DNA of 52,547 bases from the NCBI GenBank assembly GCA_018714165.1, contig DVNU01000041.1, positions 1-52,547 of the forward strand, read 5' to 3'. This document shows positions 34,305 to 42,609 of the stretch, one piece after another. The notes below the pieces were generated by a model, which was given only the letters and a program-made list of their open reading frames with translations, ran no database searches and was not told where the DNA came from. Positions within the stretch are counted from its first letter, which is position 1; the number at the start of each line of letters is the position of its first letter. The DNA is from Candidatus Coproplasma excrementipullorum (lineage in GTDB: Bacteria; Bacillota; Clostridia; Christensenellales; Borkfalkiaceae). A program made the position numbers and the translations under genes.

Positions 34305-34336
34305 CATACTATACATTGCATAGTATGGTATGTCAA
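34305..34336 (-). promoter_or_regulatory. padR operon promoter with operator dyad
   Basis: On the minus strand: TTGACA (34336-34331), 17-base spacer, TATAGT (34313-34308). The dyad CATACTAT-7-ATAGTATG (34305-34327) covers the spacer and -10. Compare 9695-9725. Confidence 0.8.
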
Positions 34337-34408
34337 GTATTTTTTGTAAATTTCTGCAAAAAATATTTTAAAAGTACGCGCGCGTTTTTTCGCGCCGGGG
34401 GAGGGATA

Positions 34409-35860
34409 ATGGGCAACAGCGGCACAGATACAAGTCTTCAGGACAGATTGAAAAAGATTAAGGAAATCCTTACTTCGCCCGACATTTTAACTTTCGAATT
34501 TTCCTCGCTTTCGGGTAAAAAATTTGCCGCCGTCTATCTGGACGGACTGGCAGACAAAAATTTGTTAGGCGAACTGGTTGTAAAACCGCTGCGCGCTGCA
34601 AAAACTGATGAGGATGGGCAGGGAATTGCCAAGCTTCTTGCTTCGCCTGAAATTAAGGAATGTAAGGAATTACAGGAGGCTATATCTGGCGTGCTCGACG
34701 GTAACGCCGCGCTCTTTATCGAGGGGGAGGAGAGTTTTTATATAATAGGCCTTAAAAATCCGCCGGGAAGGGCAGTTATGGAGCCGCCCACCCAGATAAC
34801 CGTCAAGGGCCCCAGGGAGGGGTTTACTGAGGATATCAAAACAAATTTGGGCCTTGTCAGAAAGCGCTTAAAGAGTCCTCACCTTCAGGTAAAGATGCTC
34901 TCGTCCGGCGAGCAGAGCGCCACGGCCATAGCGCTCTGCTATTTGAAGGGCGTATGCAGGGAGGAGGTGCCTTGGCAGATTGAGAGGGACATCAAGGCCA
35001 ACAAAATCGACCTGGTGCCCGACTCGTCGTACATCTCGTCCTTTATCGCAAAGCACCCGCGCTCGCTCTTCAAGCACTGCGCCTCCTGCGAAAAGCCCGA
35101 TATCTTCTGCGCCAAACTCTGCGAAGGCAGGGCGGGCATAATTGTCGACGGCTCGCCAATAGCCCTCACCGCGCCCTATATGATAGTTGAGGACTTTCAG
35201 TCGGCAGAGGATTACTATATAACCAGCTACCGCGCCACAATTCTTCGCGCGCTCAGGGTTATTGCCGTGCTAATAGGCGTGCTTCTGCCCTCGCTATACA
35301 TCTGTGCACAGCTCTTCAAAATTCAGCTCATTCCCGTAAAACTGCTGTTCAAGATTGCAAGTTCGGTCTCAGGCATACCCTTCTCGCCCAGCGTTGAGAT
35401 GTTTTTAACGCTGATGGTTCTGGAAGTTCTAAACGAGGCCTCCATACGAATGCCCAAGTATGTCGGGCTGGCGCTGTCGGTGGTCGGCGCGCTCGTGCTG
35501 GGCGACACCGCCGTAAAGGCGGGCATAATCTCCACGCCGGCAATCATAATCATCGCCTTTTCGGCCATCTGCCTCTATACCGTTCCAGACCTGGTGGAGA
35601 CCACAACCACGCTTCGGTTGCTATTTTTGATAGTGGCGGGTTCAATAGGGCTATACGGCATAGTGTTGCTTACGGCGTATCTTATATGTTATCTCTCCTC
35701 CGAACAGTCATACGGCGTGCCCCTGCTCGCGCCCTTCGCGCCGCTAAAGGAGGGGGATTTGAAGGACGCGTTTTACAAGAGCAATCTGTATGCGATGAAA
35801 AAGCGGCCCCGTTCGCTGGGTTCGCAGAACAAAGTGAGGCTCAAAAGTGATAAAGAATAA
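34409..35860 (+). CDS. gerAA: Spore germination receptor subunit A (GerA/GerAA family)
   Basis: 483 residues from the ATG at 34409, preceded by GGGAGGG; an upstream in-frame start at 34316 lies in the padR promoter and is rejected. The soluble N-terminal part has the family blocks EVPWQIERDIKANKIDLVPDS-like and CEGRAGIIVDGSPIALTAPY; four or more membrane helices lie in the C-terminal half (about 300-430). It forms the nutrient germinant receptor with the B and C subunits in the spore inner membrane. The next gene overlaps by 14 bases. Confidence 0.95.
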   Translation: MGNSGTDTSLQDRLKKIKEILTSPDILTFEFSSLSGKKFAAVYLDGLADKNLLGELVVKPLRAAKTDEDGQGIAKLLASPEIKECKELQEAISGVLDGNAALFIEGEESFYIIGLKNPPGRAVMEPPTQITVKGPREGFTEDIKTNLGLVRKRLKSPHLQVKMLSSGEQSATAIALCYLKGVCREEVPWQIERDIKANKIDLVPDSSYISSFIAKHPRSLFKHCASCEKPDIFCAKLCEGRAGIIVDGSPIALTAPYMIVEDFQSAEDYYITSYRATILRALRVIAVLIGVLLPSLYICAQLFKIQLIPVKLLFKIASSVSGIPFSPSVEMFLTLMVLEVLNEASIRMPKYVGLALSVVGALVLGDTAVKAGIISTPAIIIIAFSAICLYTVPDLVETTTTLRLLFLIVAGSIGLYGIVLLTAYLICYLSSEQSYGVPLLAPFAPLKEGDLKDAFYKSNLYAMKKRPRSLGSQNKVRLKSDKE

Positions 35861-36935
35861 TCTAAGCGTCAGGCAGATCTGCATAATAATGTGCGTGTTC
35901 AACGCCGCGATAAAGCTAATGCTATATCCCACCACGATGGCGGCCGCCTGCGGAAACGCGCTGTGGGTGCCCGTGCTGGCCGACACCGCCGTGCAGACGG
36001 TCTCCGTCTGGGCGGTGTGTTATCTCTCCTCCAAAACGGACAAGACCTTCTTCGGCCTTCTCAGCGGCGCATTCGGTAAAGTTATTGCGCGCATAATCTT
36101 TACGGCGTTTGCCATATACTTCGCCCTCTCCGCCGTCGTGCCCATGACCGAACAGCAGGCAATGGTTCACGAGGTGTTCTACGACACTATTCCCTCGCTC
36201 CTGGTCTTTGTGCCCTTCTTTTTCTTTGCCATATATGCGGGCAGCAAGGGCTTCACAAATGCGGGCAGAACGGCCGAAGTGTGCCTGCCCATATTTGTTG
36301 TAACGGCGGCAACTCTCGTAATTATGGGCTCGCTCGAATGTGATTTTTCGGCGCTGTTACCCTTTCTCACACAGCCGGCATCAACGCTCTTTTCGGGTTG
36401 TGCGCGCGGCTTTTTCCGCTTCAACGAAGGGGCTCTGATGCTCATGTTCTTAGGTCACTTCAAATATAAAAAGGGCGACGCGGCAAAAATTTCGCTCTCC
36501 TGTGCGGCGGGCGGGCTGATAGTGGCGCTGGTGTGCGCCATCTTCTATGCCGTGTACTCAGACCTGGCTGTCGTGCAGTACTTTGCCATAACCAAAATTT
36601 CCATATTCTTTTCGGCAATAAGCCTCATCGGCCGCACCGACCTTCTGGCCGTCTACGCGCTGGACATAGCAATGCTCTTTGCTATAGTATTGAATATCCA
36701 GGCCGCCACATATTGCCTGACCAAGGCCTTCGGCAGGCAGTGGCACCCCGCATTTTCGCTGGGCATAAACGCCCTTTTAATCGTGCTAACAGTTGTTTTA
36801 AACAACAAGTTTGCGCTCGTTCAGGCGCTGGGTTCGTCATATATGGGCATTGCTACGGCGGTCTTTGCATTTTTAATGCCGGTGCTCGCCTGGGCGGCGT
36901 GGGCAATAGGGGGTAAGAGACGTGAAAAAAATTAG
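35847..36935 (+). CDS. gerAB: Spore germination receptor subunit B (GerAB permease)
   Basis: 362 residues with about ten membrane helices, APC-superfamily like, as for GerAB. It begins with SVRQICIIMCVFNAAIKLMLYPT. GerAB is the likely germinant-binding subunit. The germinant cannot be predicted. It overlaps gerAA by 14 bases and gerAC by 14 bases, a tight operon with coupled translation. Confidence 0.93.
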   Translation: MIKNNLSVRQICIIMCVFNAAIKLMLYPTTMAAACGNALWVPVLADTAVQTVSVWAVCYLSSKTDKTFFGLLSGAFGKVIARIIFTAFAIYFALSAVVPMTEQQAMVHEVFYDTIPSLLVFVPFFFFAIYAGSKGFTNAGRTAEVCLPIFVVTAATLVIMGSLECDFSALLPFLTQPASTLFSGCARGFFRFNEGALMLMFLGHFKYKKGDAAKISLSCAAGGLIVALVCAIFYAVYSDLAVVQYFAITKISIFFSAISLIGRTDLLAVYALDIAMLFAIVLNIQAATYCLTKAFGRQWHPAFSLGINALLIVLTVVLNNKFALVQALGSSYMGIATAVFAFLMPVLAWAAWAIGGKRREKN

Positions 36936-38211
36936 TTTAAAGCGCATTGCTTTCATAATATATGCCGTCGTAATAATTGCAATGGCCTTTTTATTCTTCA
37001 CCAACGACTTCGGCCTTGTGGACATACGCAAGACGGCCGTAATCATCGGCGCCGGCATAGATTTAACCGATGACGGGGTAAGCGTCACTGCCCAGGTGGC
37101 AATCCCGCAGCCCTCAGAAAACGGCGAGAGCACGCAGTATATCGAGGTGGAGGGCGAGGGCGTGACCGTCGCCGACGCGCTCAATGAGATAAACAAAAAG
37201 ACGGGTTTCTATCCCAAGCTGGTATTTTGCAAACTTCTCATCCTCGGCGAAAGCTGTTCGGACGGCAATATATTTGAAATACTCGACTATTTCTATCGCG
37301 ACGACTACACCCAGCTCACGCCCGTAATCGCCATGTGCAAGGGCAGTGCGGGTCAGCTTCTGGCCTCAAAAATGCGCTTCGGCAACACGGCCACCGTCTC
37401 AATAGAGCGCCTTCTGTCCGACGAGGCCAAAAAGAGCGGCAACGTCTCCACCGTAAATTTAAAAGTCATCGGCATACACGACCACTCGCCCTCCAACGCC
37501 TGTTATATGCCTTATATACGCAGCCAGTCCCAGTCGGCCGAGGACGGTACGTCATCGGGCGGACAGTCGGGCGGTTCCTCGTCGGGAAGCGGTTCGTCGG
37601 AGGATAGCGGTGGGTCTTCCGGCGGACAGAGTTCCGGCGGTTCCTCATCGGGCCAGGGTTCGGGGGGCTCGCAGTCGGGTTCGGACAGCAGAGGGGGCGG
37701 CGACTCCCCGCAGGAGTTCTTGTGCGACAGAACGGCCATATTCCGCGACGGAATGTTCGCGGGCGTGCTGACAGAGGAGCAGACCTTCGCGCTCAACCTC
37801 ATAAAGAACAACGTCAGACACATATTTGTGCCCTGCCAGGCCGAGGGCGACACGTACACTCTGGGCATGCGCAACTGCAGGGGCTCGGTGTCGGTGCGCG
37901 TAGAGAACGGCGTGCCCAAGGTGCGCATATCTTTCGACGCAGTCGTTCAGATAAGCGACGTTGACCGTGCAGAGGACGCCGAATCGGCCTCCGAGGGCGT
38001 GGTGCCCGACGCCGTTCTCGCGGGCGGGGTTGAGGCTATAAAGAACGATTTTTCCGATCTGATCTCGGCTCTGCGCGCTGCAGATTGCGATGTTTTAGAG
38101 CTTAAAACGCTGTTATACCGCTTCAATTATTCCAGCTATGAACAGTTTGCGGACAGCATTCTGTCCGACGCCGAAGTGTCGTTCGACATAAACCTGCGCT
38201 CTGCGGGCTGA
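36922..38211 (+). CDS. gerAC: Spore germination receptor subunit C, without lipobox
   Basis: 429 residues from a GTG start. DIRKTAVIIGAGIDLTDDG and the later domains match GerAC. Usual GerAC proteins are lipoproteins with a Cys just before this motif; here the hydrophobic N-terminus (8-27) continues FFTNDFGLVDIRK with no Cys, so it should stay as a membrane anchor. A Ser/Gly-rich linker (about 210-265) is inserted between the N-terminal and C-terminal domains. It is the last gene of the operon. Confidence 0.92.
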   Translation: MKKISLKRIAFIIYAVVIIAMAFLFFTNDFGLVDIRKTAVIIGAGIDLTDDGVSVTAQVAIPQPSENGESTQYIEVEGEGVTVADALNEINKKTGFYPKLVFCKLLILGESCSDGNIFEILDYFYRDDYTQLTPVIAMCKGSAGQLLASKMRFGNTATVSIERLLSDEAKKSGNVSTVNLKVIGIHDHSPSNACYMPYIRSQSQSAEDGTSSGGQSGGSSSGSGSSEDSGGSSGGQSSGGSSSGQGSGGSQSGSDSRGGGDSPQEFLCDRTAIFRDGMFAGVLTEEQTFALNLIKNNVRHIFVPCQAEGDTYTLGMRNCRGSVSVRVENGVPKVRISFDAVVQISDVDRAEDAESASEGVVPDAVLAGGVEAIKNDFSDLISALRAADCDVLELKTLLYRFNYSSYEQFADSILSDAEVSFDINLRSAG

Positions 38212-38285
38212 CAAGGTCGTCCGTCGCTGCAACTTATGGCGGTAAACGCGGCATAGTACGGGCCGTATAAAAAATTTGTATGGAA

Positions 38286-38315
38286 AAAGGGGCGGGCAAT
38301 GCCCGTCCCTTTCCC
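38286..38315. terminator. Hairpin between convergent genes
   Basis: AAAGGGGCGGGC pairs with GCCCGTCCCTTT (one G-T wobble) around AAT. A second small hairpin CGCAGTT/AACTGCG follows near 38316-38332. It serves gerAC and the minus-strand gene. Confidence 0.7.
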
Positions 38316-38357
38316 CGCAGTTCGCAACTGCGCCTTTACTGCGTTTTCACCGTGATT

Positions 38358-38915
38358 TTACTGTGCAGTCTGGCTGTTGAGGTGCGCCAGCGTCTCGATT
38401 ATCAGCTTGGCTAAAAGGGTTACGTCCTTTTCGGTCACGCCCTCTGATATGCTGGCGCTGAGAATCTCGGCCGTGCGCTTCGCGCCGTCGCCCGTCACGT
38501 CGCGCTGAATGGCCTCCGCAATGCTCTTTGCAGTTTCCTCCACCGCGTCGGTGGGCACATATCCCTCGATCAACGTGGCTATAACGCCCTCAGTCGCGCT
38601 TGTCGTTTCATCCGCGCGGATGAATTGCTCGTACCACACATATATGACCGTCGACAGCGAACCGATTGTAAATCCGCGCTCGCAAACTTGGGGCAGTTCG
38701 CTCACCAGATAGCTTAAACTTAAGTTGGTTGCCGCAGCAAACACAGCATAAAACAGAGTGCCCAGAACAAAGGGCAGAAAGGTGAGCACTTTCTTCTGGC
38801 AATTTTTAAGCACGGTGCGCTTGAGTACCTGCACTATCACGCAGGTGAGTACAGAAATCGAGGCGATGTCCACGCCGTAAAGGGTCAGGGTGTCAATGAT
38901 GCTGAAAATATCCAT
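38358..38915 (-). CDS. Membrane protein of unknown function
   Basis: 185 residues from the ATG at 38915, which has a strong AGGAGGAG upstream; a longer in-frame start is rejected. Hydrophobic segments at about 12-30 and 46-66 and a weaker one near 90-105 suggest two or three membrane helices, followed by a helical, soluble tail rich in Glu, Thr and Ala. The small-holin-like topology is noted but no phage gene is near. I do not recognise a family. Confidence 0.65.
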   Translation of the reverse strand: MDIFSIIDTLTLYGVDIASISVLTCVIVQVLKRTVLKNCQKKVLTFLPFVLGTLFYAVFAAATNLSLSYLVSELPQVCERGFTIGSLSTVIYVWYEQFIRADETTSATEGVIATLIEGYVPTDAVEETAKSIAEAIQRDVTGDGAKRTAEILSASISEGVTEKDVTLLAKLIIETLAHLNSQTAQ

Positions 38916-39136
38916 TTTTTCTCCTCCTAAAATGTTCCGCCCCTCCCGACGCGCGAAAGGTTTTTCCCTGCGGAATATGCGCCCGCGGGGCACTTTCAGG
39001 AACGGAGAATTTACCCGACAGTTTATTTTAATGTAACGTAAGGCCTTTAAAACGCATATACCAAAAATAAAAATAAAATAAAGTTGTGCCAAACTTAAAA
39101 TATAAATAAAAATGTGACAGTGCAAGGCGTAAATAC
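38916..39136. other. Non-coding stretch between divergent genes
   Basis: No gene is supported. It is GC-rich near the minus-strand gene and then becomes an A/T-rich run (about 39030-39120) before the trmB promoter. No distinct element is recognised. Confidence 0.4.
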
Positions 39137-39166
39137 TTGCACAGCGCTGTCGGAATATGGTAAAAT
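39137..39166 (+). promoter_or_regulatory. Promoter of trmB, probably leaderless
   Basis: TTGCAC (39137-39142), 18-base spacer, TAAAAT (39161-39166). The ATG at 39173 is six bases later, with no ribosome binding site. Confidence 0.65.
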
Positions 39167-39172
39167 TTATCT

Positions 39173-39841
39173 ATGAGAATGCACAAGAAGAGTCACCTTG
39201 AGGAAAGGCTGACTGCCTGCGGCTCCATCCTCACGGTGGCAGACCTGACACAGAAGAATATGAAGCTCGCCGCACAGGAGCGCAAGCTTTTGAATTATGC
39301 CTCTATATTTTCAAACTCCAACCCCGTCCACCTGGAGATAGGTTGCGGCAAGGGCGGGTTTGTAAATAAAATGGCAACCCTTCATCCCGACGTAAACTTT
39401 CTGGCCGTCGAAAAGATTTCCAACGTCATGATCGAGGCCTGCGAAAGCGCCCTTTTGCTTGGCATAAAAAACGTGCATTTTCTCATCTGCGCGGCCGAAG
39501 TCCTGCCCAAATACATCCCCGAGCATTCGGTCGGGCGCATATATCTCAACTTTTCCAATCCTCTTCCCAAGCTCGGCTATGTAAAACAGCGGCTGACCAA
39601 TCCGCGCTTTTTGGAAATCTACAAGAATCTGCTAGTCCCCGGCGGCGAAATCTGGCAAAAGACTGACGACGAGGCCTTCTTCGATTACTCTCTTGCCTCA
39701 TATGAGGAGGCGGGACTTAAAATCTTATCCGTCTGCCGCGACCTTGAGGCGCACCCCTTCGAGGGCAACGTAATAACCGAGCACGAGCGCAGGTTTATGG
39801 ACGAGGGTAAAAAAATCTTCAGGGCGGTGGTGCGCGTATGA
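39173..39841 (+). CDS. trmB: tRNA (guanine-N7-)-methyltransferase
   Basis: 222 residues. The SAM motif HLEIGCGKGGFVNKMA, FLAVEKISNVMIEA, and the TrmB-specific IYLNFSNPLPK and GGEIWQKTDDEAFFDYSL are present. It makes m7G46 in the tRNA variable loop. The canonical D-P-W-P block reads FSNPLPK, a Firmicutes-type variation. The transcript seems leaderless. It overlaps the phosphoesterase gene by four bases (ATGA), so the two are one operon. Confidence 0.92.
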   Translation: MRMHKKSHLEERLTACGSILTVADLTQKNMKLAAQERKLLNYASIFSNSNPVHLEIGCGKGGFVNKMATLHPDVNFLAVEKISNVMIEACESALLLGIKNVHFLICAAEVLPKYIPEHSVGRIYLNFSNPLPKLGYVKQRLTNPRFLEIYKNLLVPGGEIWQKTDDEAFFDYSLASYEEAGLKILSVCRDLEAHPFEGNVITEHERRFMDEGKKIFRAVVRV

Positions 39842-40659
39842 GCTGGCCCGCCATTTTAATACTCGTCGCCGTGTGCGTGGGCGCCGTGGCGGCGGTTGTG
39901 TTCTTCTGTTGGTATTCCAACAGCAAACTGGGTGTCGCGCGGTACGAAATCGAGGACAAAAAGATTGCGCGCCCCTTAAAGATTGTTCACCTCTCCGACC
40001 TGCACGCCAAGCGCTTCGGCACAAAAAATTGCCGCCTCGTAAGGGCGGTTGCCAGGGAAAAGCCCGATATTATCGTCTTTACGGGCGATATAATTCACCT
40101 CTACCGCAAGCCGGGCGAGGAGGCCGCGCTGGAGCTGGTTGAACAGCTTGTAAAAATCGCGCCTTTCTATTACGTGTCGGGCAATCACGAGATGCGGTAT
40201 AAAAATTACCGCGAATTTTCTAAAAAACTGGCGGATGCTGGCGCAGTTGTGCTTGAAAACCAGTACGTGATGACGCACGGCGTTGCGCTGGTGGGTCTGG
40301 GTTGCGCCCAGCTTAAAAACAACACGATATTCGAGATTACCCCCGATTTCGACACCTACAAAATTCTGCTCGCGCACGAGCCGCAGTTTTTAAGGCGGTA
40401 TGCCAGGGCGGGCTATGACTTGGTGCTCAGCGGCCATGCGCACGGCGGACAGTGGCGCATACCCTTTACCGACCAGGGCATATACGCCCCCGGTCAGGGA
40501 CTGTTGCCCGAACTGACTTCGGGCGAGCATATATTGGGGTCTACGCACATGATAATCTCCCGCGGGCTGGGCAATTCAGAGTTCCCCCTCCGCATAAACA
40601 ACCGCCCCGAAGTGGTTGTTATAGAGCTCAGGGGCGAGCGCGGGGATAAACACAAATAA
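39838..40659 (+). CDS. Membrane-anchored metallophosphoesterase
   Basis: 273 residues. An N-terminal transmembrane helix (about 5-24) is followed by a calcineurin-like domain with all metal motifs: HLSDLHAKRF, FTGDIIH, SGNHEMR, LLAHEP and LSGHAHGGQ. This resembles the YkuE/YaeI group, some of which act on lipid substrates such as UDP-diacylglucosamine or phosphodiesters; the substrate here is unknown. It overlaps trmB and ends at a 15-bp hairpin. Confidence 0.88.
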   Translation: MSWPAILILVAVCVGAVAAVVFFCWYSNSKLGVARYEIEDKKIARPLKIVHLSDLHAKRFGTKNCRLVRAVAREKPDIIVFTGDIIHLYRKPGEEAALELVEQLVKIAPFYYVSGNHEMRYKNYREFSKKLADAGAVVLENQYVMTHGVALVGLGCAQLKNNTIFEITPDFDTYKILLAHEPQFLRRYARAGYDLVLSGHAHGGQWRIPFTDQGIYAPGQGLLPELTSGEHILGSTHMIISRGLGNSEFPLRINNRPEVVVIELRGERGDKHK

Positions 40660-40680
40660 TTAGGATAAGAACAAAAATAA

Positions 40681-40715
40681 GCGCCGCGGGCGGCTTGAAA
40701 AGCCGTCCGCGGCGC
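40681..40715. terminator. 15-bp hairpin between convergent genes
   Basis: GCGCCGCGGGCGGCT pairs with AGCCGTCCGCGGCGC (one mismatch) around TGAAA, followed by ACTTTATTT. Confidence 0.85.
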
Positions 40716-40737
40716 ACTTTATTTAATACTTATTTTT

Positions 40738-41475
40738 TTAATTGAGCGACCCGCCCAGTGTCTCCTTGAGCCAGGAGGCGCAGTCGGTAAACCAGTTGCC
40801 CGCCCGTTCGCACAGCTTGTTGCCGTAGCGTATGAGTCCCTGTGTCCCCAGCGAAAAGCCGTGTTCGCCCTGCGAATAGATGTGGCATTCAAAAGGTACG
40901 CCGCATCTGTCGAGCGCGGAGGCGTACTCCAGCGTGTTGGCAATCGGCACAATCACATCGTTTGCCGTGGCAAACAGAAAGGTGGGGCAGGTGTCGGGCG
41001 TTATGTGCGCGCAGGGCTCAAGCGTGCCCATTTCGTGCGCGTCAACCGTCTCCCTCAGGGTGACGGCGTAACCCAATATTGCCGCCGCGGGGCGGTAGCG
41101 CGACATTGTCGCCGCGCACGCGGCCAGGTGTCCGCCCGCCGAAAAGCCCATAACGGCAATCTTATCCGTCATTATGCGCCAGTCGTCCGCGCGGGAGAGT
41201 ATGTATTCATATGCCTTTTCATAGTCGGCCAGCGGCTTGCCGTCGGTGAACTTGTCGTTTACCGAATACCTCAGCACAAAAGCGTGGTAGCCTGCGGCGC
41301 AAAAGTTTAAGGCCACGGGCTCGCCCTCCTGGTCGGAGCAGAATTTGTATCCTCCGCCGGGGAATACAATTACGGCCGGCCGCCTGTCTATATTGTGGTC
41401 GCGCTCGATGTTGGCAATGTACGCCGTAAGCGTCACGTTGCATTGCCCGTCCAAAACAATGTTTTCAACTCTCAT
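40738..41475 (-). CDS. Alpha/beta hydrolase, acetyl-xylan-esterase-like
   Basis: 245 residues. The oxyanion region is PAVIVFPGGGYKFCSD, the nucleophile is in GFSAGGH, and the acid and base are in ATANDVIVP and GEHGFSLG. This is the cytoplasmic esterase/acetyl-esterase type (no signal peptide), often acting on acetylated sugars. GAGG lies ahead of the ATG. The gene is 120 bases downstream of the carbamoyltransferase and separated from it by the multi-hairpin element. Confidence 0.85.
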   Translation of the reverse strand: MRVENIVLDGQCNVTLTAYIANIERDHNIDRRPAVIVFPGGGYKFCSDQEGEPVALNFCAAGYHAFVLRYSVNDKFTDGKPLADYEKAYEYILSRADDWRIMTDKIAVMGFSAGGHLAACAATMSRYRPAAAILGYAVTLRETVDAHEMGTLEPCAHITPDTCPTFLFATANDVIVPIANTLEYASALDRCGVPFECHIYSQGEHGFSLGTQGLIRYGNKLCERAGNWFTDCASWLKETLGGSLN

Positions 41476-41491
41476 AAATGCCTCTTATGGT

Positions 41492-41590
41492 GCAGCACAA
41501 TTATAAAATGTAGGGCTTTCTTAGGATTGTGCCGCCGAGGGCAACGCCCTCAGCTAGCGGCGAGGTGGTGCACGGCCCACGGTGCACGGT
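41492..41590 (-). repeat. Dispersed multi-hairpin element, copy 3
   Basis: On the minus strand, after the carbamoyltransferase stop: a GTGCAC-rich hairpin A, hairpin B GAGGGC-GTT-GCCCTC (41537-41551), and hairpin C GCGGCACAAT with ATTGTGCTGC around a 24-base loop (41502-41525) with CCTAAGAAAGCCCTACA. Stem C differs from copy 1 at several pairs that remain paired, including a G-U. Confidence 0.75.
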
Positions 41591-41595
41591 GAGCG

Positions 41596-42534
41596 TTAAT
41601 CGATAAGCAGCGCTAAAATTCCCTTAACCGCGTGCAGTTTATTTTCGGCCTGTTCCATTACGGCCGAGTATTTGCCGTCGATTATATCTGCTGTGACTTC
41701 CACCCCGCGGGAGGCGGGGAGGGGGTGCATAAACATCGCGTCGGGCTTTGCCGCCGATATAAGCGAGTTGTTTACCTTGTAGGGCGCCATTATGTGCATT
41801 TCCTCTTCCGAGGGCCTGCTGTGGTAGCGGTAGCTGTCCGTATAAATGATGTCGGCATCCTTTGCGGCGTAGTATGGATCGTCGGTCAGGGTTATCGTTC
41901 CGTACTGCTCGGCGCGCAGAATGTGTTCGCGCTTTATTCTGAACTCGGTGGGGTTGGCCACGGCCACTTCCATGCCGCACTTGATTGCACCCATTATAAG
42001 TGACGCCGCCACGTGCGAGCCCTTGCCTATGTATGCAATCTTCAGCCCTTCCAGCCGCTTTTTGCGCTCCCATATAGTGAACAGGTCGCAAACAGTCTGT
42101 ATGGGGTCGAAGTCGTCGTTTGTCGAGTTTATAATGGGAATGGGCGAAACCGAAACATAGTCGTCCAGCTCGCGCTGTTTAATGCCGCGAGTAACCAGTG
42201 CACCCACGCCGTAGCGCGCAAGCACGGTTACAATGTCCTTTATGTTTTCGCCCGCGCGCATGTCGCGTTCGTTATAGGGCAGGTTGATGCAGTTGCCGCC
42301 CAGCTGGTGAATGCCTATCTCCAGTGCCGAGCGCGTGCGCAGTGATGTGTCGCCGAACAGCAGGGCGAGCGTCACGTCGCGGAAGATTTTCGTGTCCTCA
42401 TGTGCGATGAATTTGTCCTTCATTGCCCTCGTTGCATAGAGGAATTCAAATATCTCCTCCGTCGTAAAGTCGGCAAGTTTGGTCATGTGCTTATAGTTTA
42501 CGCCGTACCTGGGCGAATAGCGGTTGATATCCAT
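41596..42534 (-). CDS. Divergent carbamoyltransferase (ornithine carbamoyltransferase-like)
   Basis: 312 residues of the aspartate/ornithine carbamoyltransferase fold. The phosphate loop, usually STRTR, is SLRTR (64-68). The HPxQ motif is DPIQ (143-146). Where ornithine enzymes have HCLP and an SMG loop, this has HPLPASRG (270-277) and TDSYRYHSRP (232-241). The end QAENKLHAVKGILALL is ornithine-type. It surely binds carbamoyl phosphate, but the second substrate is uncertain. No other arginine gene is near. A good ribosome binding site AAGGAAAGGG precedes the ATG. Confidence 0.75.
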   Translation of the reverse strand: MDINRYSPRYGVNYKHMTKLADFTTEEIFEFLYATRAMKDKFIAHEDTKIFRDVTLALLFGDTSLRTRSALEIGIHQLGGNCINLPYNERDMRAGENIKDIVTVLARYGVGALVTRGIKQRELDDYVSVSPIPIINSTNDDFDPIQTVCDLFTIWERKKRLEGLKIAYIGKGSHVAASLIMGAIKCGMEVAVANPTEFRIKREHILRAEQYGTITLTDDPYYAAKDADIIYTDSYRYHSRPSEEEMHIMAPYKVNNSLISAAKPDAMFMHPLPASRGVEVTADIIDGKYSAVMEQAENKLHAVKGILALLID

Positions 42535-42609
42535 AAAAACCCTTTCCTTAAATCGTAGTCGCGCGGGACTGTCCCGTCAAGTTGATTATATCATATATTA
42601 AAGCTATAA

